Shown here: positions 8,496-19,657 of the stretch, in pieces
Layout of the letters: each line of letters starts with the position of its first letter
Numbering within the stretch: the first letter of the stretch is position 1
NCBI RefSeq assembly: GCF_001039355.2
Contig: NW_019774068.1
Location: 1-22,467, forward strand
Origin: Lingula anatina
Taxonomy: Eukaryota > Brachiopoda > Lingulata > Lingulida > Lingulidae
Length of the DNA: 22,467 nt
Direction of reading: 5' to 3'
Notes under the pieces: generated by a model
What the model saw: the letters and a program-made list of their open reading frames with translations, nothing else
Databases searched by the model: none
Told to the model about the DNA's origin: nothing
Program-made: the position numbers and the translations under genes

Positions 8496-9573
8496 ATGAC
8501 GAGTTACTCTATTGGTTTTATTTTGACAGTCGCCATGATGCCAGCCAGAGTGGTTTCCCAAGGTTAGTTACCAGTTTTTTTATAGATAGAAATTCAGTTT
8601 TTTAATAGAAAGCAACAACCCGAAATGTAAAAAAAGGAATGGTGTTAAAATTAATTTTGTTACGAGGCATTATATACGCTCTAGTGCACGTGTCGGTTTG
8701 TATTTGGAAGGATACACCGGTAAGCTAACGGGCTTTTGTTCTGGTACCAGTGGCTACATAAGCGGTTTGAAATACATTTATCATGTCCATGCACTCTACT
8801 GCTTTATTGAAAGCTTCACTCAAGGATTGTTCGACGGGAATGACAAACGTGCTCCAAAAAGTTCTTGGATGTGAACTTTTCTAAGGGCAGCTTGTTTTTT
8901 TCCCGCAGATTATATAAAATTGGGTTGCTGGGCTGACACGTCAAACCGGGCCATCCCTACTTTAGAAGGTAAAGATCCCATCCTTGACGGGAGCTACAGG
9001 GCACGAAGGAACGCAATCGAGAAATGCTACCAAGCTGCAAGGAAACGCGGGTACAAATATTTTGCCCTACAGCACAGTGGATGGTGTGCCTCTTCCTGCA
9101 ACGCTGGGCAGACATATATGAAATATGGACCTTCTACTCATTGCCAAGCAGATGGAGAAGGTGGACCATGGGCCAACCAACTTTACCAAATTACTGGCGG
9201 TAGGTGTTTTGGCACGTTTAACGTAGGTAACCAAAAGACAAATCTTTTGGGTTGATATTCACGATTGAAACTAACAATTTCAAGGCATTTAAAGAAACCT
9301 GTTATCCTAGCTGTTTTTGGTAACTTGACATTGACAACAACTAAAGTGCACCGAGTCCGCTTGGACAAAAAGCCTGCATGTATGTTACAATGACACTATT
9401 TAGCAAGCTGTTAAATCTTTACCTAAAACAGTTAACGAATTAGGGTTGAAAACAAAAATTGATACCAGAATCTTTTGAAACGATAGAATTGTTGCAATAT
9501 TTCATTATTTATGGAATTGGGTATACAACGAAAAGTACTATAGGCATAATAGAATTTGTACCCCAGCATTATG

Positions 9574-9615
<42 letters not shown>

Positions 9616-9665
9616 TTAACGTAGGTAACCACAAAACAAAAACTTTTGGTCGTCGCTGCAGGGGA

Positions 9666-9705
<40 letters not shown>

Positions 9706-10218
9706 CTTAACTTATAAATCTAAACTTATAAATCTAAATCTTTTATCTTTTGACAAGGTGAGGAACACACATTAGATACACAAGCCACTTTTTGTTGCTC
9801 TTGTCTCAGGTGGGGAGACACTTGATCATATTTTAACATACAAACGCCATGAACCAATGTGTCAAAAGCTACGTATATTTTCCTTATTTTAGGTTCAGAA
9901 TGCGGGGACGGCAGCTACCCATATGCTGATAGTTTTGACTACCTGTGTTATCGCTCAGGTGTAAGAGACTGCGCTACCAATATGCCGTACTTCGATATGA
10001 CCTCTGTTAATGATATAAACGCCAAATGTTCTGAAATGTGTGGGTTTCCATTGACCGTCCAGTCTCTGCAAGAACTAATGCAACTCGAACGACAGTTCAC
10101 AGCGTTGGGTAGGTGAACGCTGGGTGATTTATAATTTGTAAACTTGAGACATCCTGTGACATGGGTCGTGCATGACTTGCTTATACTTACCCAATCTTTG
10201 CCTGGTCGTCGAAGAAAC

Positions 10219-10250
<32 letters not shown>

Positions 10251-11656
10251 GTTTTAGCGCCGTTTAACTGTACACAAGAGATGGCGACTACTGGTCAGGT
10301 GTCAGAGAATACCTCGGAGTACGCCGTGATCAAATATTTCCCCAGTTCCCAAGGTGAGGCTATTTATATCCATATATTTATATTTATATATATATATATA
10401 TATATTTATATCCATAAGCGCATTCAGAACAAATGATTCTCACACAAGCAGATTGAAATGGATATATATATATACATTTATGTTTATTAATGTTGGCATT
10501 TATGTTCATTAATGTTGACATTAGGTATAATGTGTCTACCGTAACAATATTCCAGGCCAAATGGATTGGATCATCGACTTGCGCGACACGGAAATGACCT
10601 CCAGATTCATTAACCCACCAATCGAGGGAAGATATCTGAAGTTTGTGTTCCAGAATCAAGAAATGCGTTTGGATTTCCCTGCGTCGATTTCTGGCCAAGC
10701 TATCTGTGATATGCCGTCTAATGCAACAGTTACGGCGTCTGCACGTACGTATAGACATGATATAGGACAAAAATACCATTAAAGTTGAGGGTTTGATAGC
10801 ACTCGTTGAAGACTTGCATCTTCTGTCGAAGTTCCTAATATTGAAAAGCAATATGCTGTATGTACTGCTACTCCATAACAGGTTTTTTTAGTTTAAAAAG
10901 GAAAATCTTAGTTATTTATTATTTTACTTCACAAGCACTGATGTCAATAATGATGTTCTTAAAAATGAAAGTGATTTGTACGTAGACCGAGAAAACACAG
11001 AAAAAAGCAAAAAAATAAAAACAAAATTTGAAAACTACCATTTTCTCTTTTGCCAGCGGCGAAGTGTGTCATTGTTGGGGATCCCCACGTCACAAACTTA
11101 GATGGCAAACAACAATTACTGAATGCGGTGTGCAGGGTTATTTTATCAGAGACTTGTGTGCCTACCAAACCTGGCGAAGCGTTTCTCCAACCGTTCTCAG
11201 TTACCGGAAGAAACAGACCTATTAAGCCAGGCAGCTCCAGAACATACATAGAGGAACTCACATTTAAAATGTTTGCTACCACTGTTGATATTAATGTCAA
11301 CGGAGATGTGAAGGTACGCCGCTGAGAGAGGTAGTAGTTATCGTTAGAGATTAAATAGAATGGGGACAGGAATTGGAAGTGTTCTATTCTATTCTGTTCT
11401 GTTCTGTTATGTTCTATTCCCATATTTATAATATTAATTTTTTCATCAAAGGTAAATGGCGTGAATCGGACAGCGACAACCGCCCGTGTATACATTGGCA
11501 ATGGCTTGCAGCTCTATCTCGCCAGTTTAACTATCGGAAATCATCAACACCCTGCCGTTTTTGTTGAGGCCCCCAATGGTCTGAAGGTTGCCCTTACCGT
11601 TCCTGAGGGGGGAAACTTTAAGCCAGGACATCATGCCGAAATAACTACCCCAGGTA

Positions 11657-11691
<35 letters not shown>

Positions 11692-11989
11692 GAAATAACT
11701 TAACACGAATTCAGAGGTCAATGTGGATAAAAGTAACCATGTAAAAGATATGGTTTTTCCGCCAAAAACGTTACTCATACTTGACAGTGGTGATTGCTGG
11801 CGTGTTTCTAAAGATATGTATAAATCTAATTTTTGTTTATTTATGTATTTGTTAGCGGAATATGCAGGCAAGCTTTGTGGGGTTTGTGGAAATTTTAATG
11901 GTGATCCGAATGACGATGACGAGGCTTGTTACGGACAATCTCCAGCAGACTGCGACATATGGCATCCATCGGATGGATCAAAGTAAGAG

Positions 11990-12043
<54 letters not shown>

Positions 12044-12452
12044 CCAATTGTTTATCAAATTATAGAAGGTACCATTAAGTTATGTACAGTGATGCTTTGT
12101 TGTGAGTTCAGTTTGTTTTTATTATCTATAATCATGACCGATGACATATTGTTTCCTGCGCTTTGTCAAGTGACATGTGACACGGGATGTTGTGTCTGGT
12201 CTTGCGCAGGATTCATACATAAAATGTACACAGAGAGAGAGAGAGCCCTTTCCACCTCCCCGAAATAGATAGTCCACTCTCCATTCATTGGTACAGGTAA
12301 ACCTTGCCCTAGATTTTGACCCAATTAGGTCAGGCTAACCCTAACCATTATAACTAAATGGAGGGCGAACTTTCTGTTACACGGACCCTCAGTTTCGTTA
12401 CACCGGTATTCACTCATTACATTGATTTACCTTTTTCAGTTGCCCAGCGTAA
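8496..12452 (+). CDS. Gene 2: secreted GCW/Cys module + VWD-domain protein, 485 aa, complete
   Basis: Coding exons: 8496-8562, 8909-9199, 9893-10108, 10258-10353, 10556-10744, 11057-11313, 11452-11653, 11856-11982, 12440-12452. All introns are GT-AG and the joined length is 1458 nt. ATG 8496 is the first in the mRNA and lies in ACCATGA context. Residues 1-22 are a signal peptide (hydrophobic SIGFILTVAMM). Exon 3 (23-119) is a Cys module starting GCWADTSNRAIPTLEG, with Cys 29, 62, 82, 86 and 101. Exon 4 (120-191) is a second module (SECGDGSYPYADSFDYLCY). Residues 192-286 form a linker. Residues 287-485 are a VWD domain with GDPH at 294-297 and CGVCGNFNGDPNDDD at 447-461. Possible N-glycosylation sites are at 195, 279 and 377. 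There is no transmembrane segment, so the protein is probably secreted. VWD domains usually serve in disulfide-linked multimers or matrix. The exact family and role are unknown. An intact frame and conserved splice sites argue for a working gene. Confidence 0.85.
8563..8908 (+). other. Intron 2 of gene 2 (nothing further seen)
   Basis: This 346-nt intron runs from GTTAGT to an acceptor with a strong pyrimidine tract, TTTTTTTCCCGCAG. It aligns without large indels to gene 3 intron 2 (17974-18319). Confidence 0.7.
9200..9892 (+). other. Intron 3 of gene 2 with (TG)n and (AT)n tracts and an internal echo
   Basis: The intron holds (TG)n at 9575-9612 and (AT)n at 9669-9702. A roughly 35-bp sequence with TTTAACGTAGGTAACCA at its start, at the beginning of the intron (about 9219), recurs about 400 bp later (about 9616) with small changes. 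The same echo is in gene 3. The last 75 nt of this intron are the part copied into the inverted fragment upstream. Confidence 0.75.
10220..10251. repeat. (TTA)n microsatellite before exon 5 acceptor, gene 2
   Basis: About 10 units, five fewer than gene 1, immediately upstream of GTTTTAG. The acceptor itself is unchanged. Confidence 0.9.
11382..11420. repeat. TTCTG-type pentamer repeat in intron 7, gene 2
   Basis: This is a shortened version of the gene 1 tract, about seven pentamers, again shortly before the exon 8 acceptor. Confidence 0.75.
11659..11688. repeat. (GA)n microsatellite at exon 8 donor, gene 2
   Basis: Fifteen GA units begin right after donor GTAAG. Together with the CT tract after exon 9 this places complementary sequences on both sides of the 127-nt exon 9. 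Confidence 0.95.
11991..12044. repeat. (CT)n(CA)n microsatellite at exon 9 donor, gene 2
   Basis: About 16 CT units with one interruption, then about 11 CA units, eight bases after the donor of exon 9. Confidence 0.95.
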
Positions 12453-13584
12453 TACCAAAACAGGGACCTAACCCGTATAACGGCCACGCCTTCACGATAG
12501 AACGGCTACGATATACGACAAACATACGAACTGAGAACAGACTACAACTGAGAACCTGGAGGACTACGGTTCTTGAATACAGTTAACAGGAGGTTTAATT
12601 AATGTTATATGGTGAACGACTATATCACTTGGCGGTGTTACTAAACTAGGCCTATATATATATTTGTCGTAAATGATATAGTTGATGGTGTTTCCTTAAA
12701 TCGCTTGTTGTCCTTGTGAAATCGCTCAATTTGGTGGCTCTTTGGGGCGGCCTTAACATTTGTCCCTTGCTCAAAACCACTGCTTGTTGATCAATCGCGT
12801 TTGGTACGAACAAACAGGGCTTTACAGTTAGGTTATTAAGTTTAGAGTGATAAAAGTGTAGTGTGACTATGGGAAATACTAGTAATACAAATTCACCGGA
12901 GTAGTCGTCAGAAATCAATAGGAGAAGAAAACGTATAATGTCTTCTCAGGAGACTTGTGATATTTAGAAGGAGTAGGATTGATGGTCATCCTGGATCTGA
13001 ACCATTTCTGAACCAACAAAACGAATATTTTTTTTAATTAAATCAAATAACAAAGGAAATGAGAGCTTGTGGCACGTGATATACAATGAGATATATTAGT
13101 GCTGCTATAGTCTTACTGTGTTTCAGACTTCAAGAAACGCCAAACTGCCTAGGTGGATTTAACACTATTATTGGGACACGAAGCTTTATACAAAGAGTAT
13201 CTTAATATAAAAATTTGAAAGGTCGTTGTTTTTCCAGCTCTGTCAAATAACAGTATCTTTGTTGTTGCCTTTTAATTGCTTTTGTTATTTTGCTTTTTTT
13301 GTGTAATTTAAAGAACTTGGACTCTGATTTGGTCTTGATACAGCTGGTGAATAATATGTTTCATAACTGGATAGATTTGTTTCATATTATGCAAAATTAA
13401 AGTTAATAATACACGGGTCATTTAAGAATGTAGTCATTATTTGGTTTGATGTTTTTACACTTCATTTTGTTTGAAGCACGCCTCTTTTTAAGAGTGTGCA
13501 GTACGGATTTAATTGTTTAACAATGGCTTGTTCCATTTGCAGGAGGGTAATCTGCTGTCTTTGTAGATAAAAAGGAAATAAATG
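12453..13584 (+). other. Gene 2 3' UTR and proximal spacer
   Basis: This copy of 2717-3859 differs by a few percent. ATTAAA at 13037-13042 is the candidate polyadenylation signal. A 3-bp insertion near 12836 separates it from unit 1. No gene is recognised. Confidence 0.5.
13037..13042 (+). terminator. Candidate polyadenylation signal ATTAAA, gene 2
   Basis: Same position relative to the stop as in gene 1, in a T-rich then A-rich context. Use is inferred, not shown. Confidence 0.35.
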
Positions 13585-14122
13585 GTTTATGAAATGAAAT
13601 AATTTTATTATTTTTGTGATGACTTTACAAACATCCCTGTCGCTTCATTTTTATATATTCATTTATTCACGCAGGGTTGGAGGGGAGGGAGGTTAAAGTG
13701 CTCCCTTTCCGATATCTCTCTTTCTCAAGTGCCCTGTCCCGCTAGGGCGTTGGCGATCATGGACTTCCACCTCTTCTTGTCCTTTGTGGTCTTCAACAGT
13801 TCTCGGTACGCTATTCCTGTCCATCTACTTATGCTTGCTGTGTATTTTAATTTTTGCCTGCCCCTGCTTCGCTTTCCGTTGATCTTGCCTGTCACACTAA
13901 GATGTTTCAGCGCTTCCTTCCGCATTACGTGTCCCAGAAATTCCAACTGTCTCTTTCGTATGCCTTTTAGAAGGAAACGCTTTGTTCCTGCTCTCTCCAA
14001 CACTTCTTGATATGTCATTCTCTCTTTCGAGATATTTTCATCATTTTCCTGAGGAACCACATCTCTGCTGATTCTATTCGTTGTTCCATACCTTGGGATG
14101 TAGTACAGCATTCGCTACCATT
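13585..14122 (-). mobile_element. 5'-truncated LINE: reverse transcriptase C-terminal tail, unit 2 copy
   Basis: This copy keeps a longer open frame than unit 1. From about 14030 down to the stop at 13725-13727 it reads MTYQEVLERAGTKRFLLKG, RQLEFLGHVMRKEALKHLSV, NGKRSRGRQKLKYTASISRW and ends KRWKSMIANALAGQGT-stop. A one-base indel near 14030 separates it from the upstream part (MEQRIES, EMWFLRKMMK). It was inherited by duplication of the whole unit, not by an independent insertion, since flanks and truncation point match unit 1. Confidence 0.82.
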
Positions 14123-14227
14123 CCGATATCACATATGATTAAAAAGTATTAATTGGGAAGTGAAAACTTTTCATAGGAATAAAAGGGAAAATATTGAATC
14201 AACGAATTACGAAATAACAGTCATTGA

Positions 14228-14572
14228 TTAAAGGGATAATAACTCTTTGTTTTGGCCAAAAAATGAATTTTCCTGGAGTAAACAACAATCTTTCAGTACT
14301 CACCAATGGTTAATGAATCCATTTTTAATTTCAGAGGTAGTTCCTGGTTTTTTTTTCTAAAAAATTGTTTTTTGTTATAATCTCCTAAGAGATTATAACA
14401 GAGTAAAGCCATCAATGGAGGTCACGTGGTCTAAAGACAAGCTCAGATATCAGAATAATAGCTATAACTGCCGATTTTCTTGTACAACAGAATGTATTAT
14501 ATTTCTATGAGTTGTTCACAATGATTTTATTGTGAAATATAGATATCATACGAAGAGTTATTATCCCTTTAA
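14228..14572. mobile_element. TTAA-flanked MITE, unit 2 copy
   Basis: A 337-bp element (14232-14568) with the same 13-bp start AGGGATAATAACT, the right end as its reverse complement, and TTAA on both sides. It is 27 bp shorter than the unit 1 copy, mostly because it lacks the doubled palindrome arm. Confidence 0.85.
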
Positions 14573-15510
14573 ATGATGATAATTTAAAAGAGAAAAGTGT
14601 CAGATACAATGCTAACTTCAGCTTCAAATATAGTCTTAAAAGATACATTTTTTTATCCAAAAGATGTTAAAATACCTGAATGTGCAGAAATTTTCAACTG
14701 CTCTTTACTGCAGTCTTCCTCAGTGCTATTGTTTGACCACTAGGTGGAGTTGTGGTAAAAACAAAGTGCAAACTCAAAGGGACGTGCCACCCTGAATGTA
14801 AATGTACGTTGCAACAGATGTGTCTGATCACCCAGCCCCTCAAGCACAATAAAGAAAAGCAATATAAACCTGGCAGTTTTTTCTGTCGTGCACTGTGTTC
14901 TCTAAGTATATCTGCCTGGTACTGTGTTTTTAGAGTTCACGATCCTGCACAGAAAACTTACTATGTTATGTGGTGCTTCAGTTAAGGAGTTGTCGTTTGG
15001 ATTCAAAGGGATGAAAGGCAGATAAAGACCACCTGTAGGTTTTGTCAAGAGTTTAGGGTTTTGGATGGGTGTGTCCGGTGTGACTATTTTGGGATCATGT
15101 AAAGAAAGGGAGTTGTGGAGGTCCATGATGGCCAACCTCCTGCAAGGGCAAGATACTGAGAGAGAGAGAGAGAGAGAGAAACTTAAGTACACACACGTAT
15201 ACATGTCCCTAATACCTCAGTAGAATTAATGCACCGTGAGGAGATAAATTCACTGTCTGTCACCAAGTATGAATAATAGACAGTGAACATCCAACATGCC
15301 AAAGATGTATCATGACGTGGTAGCGTTGAACGTCATTAAGTCTGTACTCCACAATCAGAAGCATCTGTTGCTTCTGGTAAATGTTTAAATGTTTTACAGA
15401 GAGGCGCCTTACACTGTATTCTGCCAGACAAACATGATGAGCAAAGCTAGGTCAATTTTGAAATCTTCTCCCAGCTCACACAGAACTTTTGGACAACTTA
15501 ACCAAAGGGT

Positions 15511-15512
<2 letters not shown>
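14573..15512. other. Spacer between MITE and AT repeat, unit 2
   Basis: Colinear with 4855-5816 of unit 1. It contains a GA run at about 15158-15178. No gene or RNA is recognised. A 100-codon minus-strand frame at 14902-15204 starts within the GA run and resembles nothing I know. Confidence 0.5.

Positions 15513-15575
<63 letters not shown>
15513..15575. repeat. (AT)n microsatellite, unit 2
   Basis: About 31 AT units running directly into CGGTTAGACC. It lacks the inverted TAACCG seen in unit 1. Confidence 0.9.
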
Positions 15576-15579
<4 letters not shown>

Positions 15580-16089
15580 TAGACCACCAGCAAACTATAA
15601 GAAATCATTCTTCACTGTCACTGTTATTATCATTGACCCTAGAACATTGCCGTTATATATACACACAATCGACTAAAAAAAAATCCGAAAAATTGTTATT
15701 TTGAATAATCATAAAACAACCATATGAGCTAAGGTAAAATTTAAACCGAATATTGAGATATAATGCACCCACCATTATTTACTTCTTGAAATTGTGGCAG
15801 CAAATGAATTATGTGGTACTTACATCAAGCATTTGACAGTTGGGGCGCAGTAAAATTTATGTGCTAGTACCTGACGACCGTCAAACGGCATACGGTTATT
15901 AAAAATGTATAGATTCTTAAGAGCCCAAAAGTGGTTTGACATAACAACAACAACAACAACAACAAAAGTTGCTTGGTTTACTAATGATACCATGTAATAA
16001 ACCTAGTAGTGTAGGTAGATAGTGTTAGAGATCGAGATCGAGATCAGTCAGTTAGGAATTGATCTGTGCATTTTACATCGCCATTGTGG
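15576..16089. other. Distal spacer of unit 2
   Basis: This aligns to unit 1 5903-6360, with about 45 extra bp near 15690-15735 and only one copy of the block that is doubled in unit 1. No gene is seen. Confidence 0.5.
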
Positions 16090-16196
16090 ACAACAACAAC
16101 AACAACAACAATAACAACAACAACAACAACAGTAATAATAATAATAAAAATAATAATAATTATAATAATAATAATAATAATAATTATAATAATAAA
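16090..16196. repeat. (CAA)n and interrupted (TAA)n microsatellite, unit 2
   Basis: About 14 CAA-type units followed by a TAA run broken by AAA and TTA units, immediately before the site that was invaded by the exon 4 fragment in unit 1. Confidence 0.9.
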
Positions 16197-16362
16197 TGCA
16201 AAGTCATTTTATAAGGAATAAAAAAGAGTCGGTGAGAAATGGTTGTTGTTGAAGGAAATCTGATAAATTATGTAATGTACTGGCGACTACCAAACGGCAG
16301 ATTGCGATTTAAGATGTACACATGGCGTGGGTTAATCTGTTCCTAGACACCACCTGATGCAC

Positions 16363-16391
16363 TATAAAGCCACAATCAGATCATCTTTACA
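16363..16391 (+). promoter_or_regulatory. Core promoter of gene 3: TATA box and initiator
   Basis: TATAAAG at 16363-16369 and CAGTTAT with +1 A at 16391 show the same 28-bp spacing as gene 2. Upstream, the roughly 40 bp with the AP-1-like site of gene 2 is missing, and a short stretch near 16321-16340 is rewritten. Confidence 0.65.
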
Positions 16392-16489
16392 GTTATTCCT
16401 GCTAGAACGCTGGGGATATTTCAGTTTGTGTTGGACATATAGAACTGTTGCCACCGTTTTGCTGCTACCTACCTGAGTGAACCAGACCT
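16391..16489 (+). other. Exon 1 of gene 3, untranslated
   Basis: 99 nt, no ATG, ending before donor GTAAGT at 16490. It differs from the gene 2 exon at two or three bases only. It is predicted to splice to the acceptor at 17833. Confidence 0.6.
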
Positions 16490-17833
16490 GTAAGTACTGC
16501 TATTACCTGTGGAAGCATGGTCGTATAAATACCAAAAGTTTGAAGTGGTTAACGAATTTCGTTATTTGGGAGTCACACTAAATCATGAAGGTAGGTTTCA
16601 CAAAGCTCAAAGTAATTGGGATTAGTTTGTGAAATAGGTGTAGGGCCTTGAGTTTTTGAACATTACCGATATATTCCTGTTTGATACAGTACATTGTGTC
16701 TCGCCATGGAAGTGAAAATTGGGGTCACAAAACATACATACAGTGTTGACATTTAATGCAGAATATTTTATTTTGAAAGTTATGTCTAGGTAAAAGTGTA
16801 AATTATATTTCTGCCTTGTCTGTGTTACTGCTGCATTACGTAATGCGTGATGATTTCTTTGTGTAGTGCTCCTTGGGCTAGTCCAAGTATGACTATGGCA
16901 GAGCATGGTTATGCCCAAAAAGTCCCAATATTTCGGCAATGACTGGACATTCTTAAATTTTGCATTTATAAAAGCAGTGAATGTTAAAGAGCGTAAACTG
17001 AGCGAAGGAAAGTGTTACATCATTGTTGCTCTGCGATGCTACGGCTGAAAACAGACAGACATTGTCAGACAGGTTTTTGTGTAGCAGAGAACGCTCCACA
17101 CGCATATAAGACATTGGATTGAGTTCAGCTAGAGAACAATTTTGGCATGCGACAAACAGCTACGTTAATTCTGCAGCATACATGTGCCTTTGGCATTAGA
17201 CAAGATTTCAAAATTTAAAAATCCCCGAGAACACAGTAATAATGACAAATTAATTTTCTACCAAAGTTTTCAATTCTTTTTGGTCAGATATTTATGAAAT
17301 ATTTTAGATCAATGGAAGAAAGAGTGCGAAATGAGAACAATCATCAACTCATGAAAATGAATATTATTATGTTAAAAAAAGCATTTCAAGAGAATTCAAA
17401 CAAAGTGGCGAACGATAGCGTTTTTGGATACCACTTATCAAATTATCTTAATTGTTTGCAAGTTTATAAAATAATAACAGATATAATGAATAAATTCCGA
17501 GCGGATTTATTATTAGAACATTCATAATCAAAATTTCAAAATTTACGGCAGTTGTATGGACTTTTGAAAGAAAGTAGTTGGAAAGACTTACCAACGCTGG
17601 TAAATTTTAAAAATATGTGTCGTTATCTTGTGGTTTAGCGGTATAAGGCAGAATTTATATAGTAAACATTTATAATCATCCACCCTAGGGCAAGTGCACT
17701 AAAATTTCACAATGTTCATGCACATCCCAGTTGAAAGGTTTATCAATCCCCCGAAAATAAAAACCGGTGGTTGCCGGCATCGTTTTATTTCATACATTTT
17801 TAAGCGGCACTATTTTTTCATTCTATAATACAG
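16490..17833 (+). other. Intron 1 of gene 3
   Basis: Matches intron 1 of gene 2. Apart from the LINE relic it holds a 77-codon frame at 17294-17527 that is broken in gene 2, so it is probably fortuitous. Nothing else is recognised. Confidence 0.55.
16521..16810 (+). mobile_element. Old LINE reverse transcriptase relic in intron 1, gene 3
   Basis: Same fragment as 7112-7400, with FEVVNEFRYLGVTLN followed by HEGRFHKAQ, and, in another frame, HGSENWGH at about 16705-16728. Stops and shifts are shared with the gene 2 copy, so decay preceded the duplication. Confidence 0.7.
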
Positions 17834-17906
17834 GTGTCTGCTACGATCTTCAAAACCTGTGTTTATATTTTGAGGAAGACACGTCCAGCTTATCGGCCTG
17901 TAAACC

Positions 17907-18997
17907 ATGAAGAGTTACTCTATTGGTTTTATTTTGACAGTCGCCATGATGCCAGCCAGAGTGGTTTCCCAGGGTTAGTTACCAGTTTTTTTATAGATAG
18001 AAATTCAGTTTTTTAATAGAAAGCAACAACCCGAAATGTAAAAAAAGGAATGGTGTTAAAATTAATTTTGTTACAAGGCATTATATACGCTATAGAGCAC
18101 GTGTCGGTTTGTATTTGGAAGGAAACATCGGTAAGCTAACGGGCTTTTGTTCTGCTACCAGTGGCTACATTAGCGGTTTGAAATACATTTATCATGTCCA
18201 TACACCCTACCGCTTTATTGAAAGCTTCACTCAAGGATTGTTCGACGGGGATGACAAACGTGCTCCAAAAAGTTCTTGGATGTGAACTTTTCTAAGGGCA
18301 GCTTGTTTTTTTCCCGCAGATTATATAAAATTGGGTTGCTGGGCTGACACGTCAAACCGGGCCATCCCTACTTTAGAAGGTAAAGATCCCATCCTTGACG
18401 GGAGCTACAGGGCACGAAGGAACGCAATCAAGAAATGCTACCAAGCTGCAAGGAAACGCGGGTACAAATATTTTGCCCTACAGCACAGTGGATGGTGTGC
18501 CTCTTCCTGCAACGCTGGGCAGACATATATGAAATATGGACCTTCTACTAATTGCCAAGCAGATGGAGAAGGTGGACCATGGGCCAACCAACTTTACCAA
18601 ATTACTGGCGGTAGGTGTTTTGGCACGTTTAACGTAGGTAACCAAAAGACAAATCTTTTGGGTTGATATTCACAATTGAAACTAACAATTTCAAGGCATT
18701 TAAAGAAACCTGTTATCCTAGCTGTTTTTGGTAACTTGACATTGACAACAACTAAAGTGCACCGAGTCCGCTTGGACAAAAAGCCTGCATGTATGTTACA
18801 ATGACACTATTTAGCAAGCTGTTAAATCTTTACCTAAAACAGTTAACGAATTAGGGTTGAAAACAAAAATTGATACCAGAATCTTTTGAAACGATAGAAT
18901 TGTTGCAATATTTCATTATTTATGGAATTGGGTATACAACGAAAAATACTATAGGCATAATAGAATTTGTACCCCAGCATTATGACTGTGTGTGTGT

Positions 18998-19034
<37 letters not shown>

Positions 19035-19616
19035 TTAACGTAGGTAACCACAAAACAAAAACTTTTGGGTCGTCGCTGCAGGGGACCAATATATATATAT
19101 ATATAATCTGAACTTATAAATCTAAACTGACCTTCTTTTATCTTTTGACAAGGTGTAGGAACACACATTAGATACACAAGCCACTTTTTGTTGCTCTTGT
19201 CTCAGGTGGGGAGACACTTGATCATATTTTAACATACAAACGCCATGAACCAATGTGTCAAAAGCTACGTATATTTTCCTTATTTTAGGTTCAGAATGCG
19301 GGGACGGCAGCTACCCATATGCTGATAGTTTTGACTACCTGTGTTATCGCTCAGGTGTAAGAGACTGCACTACCAATATGCCGTACTTTGATATGACCTC
19401 TGTTAATGATATATACGCCCGATGTTCTGAAATGTGTGGGTTTCCATTGGCCGTCCAGTCTCCGCAAGAACTAATGCAACTCGATCGACAGTTCACAGCG
19501 TTGGGTAGGTGAACGCTGGGTGATTTATAATTTATAAACTTGAGACATCTCCTGTAACATGGACCATGCATGACTTGCTTATACTTACCCAATCTTTGCC
19601 TGGTCGTCGAAGAAAC

Positions 19617-19657
<41 letters not shown>

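Noticed and set aside
17294-17527. 77-codon frame in intron 1 of gene 3 as a possible extra exon
   Set aside because: It carries an in-frame stop in gene 2 near 7990, has no splice sites in phase and resembles no family.
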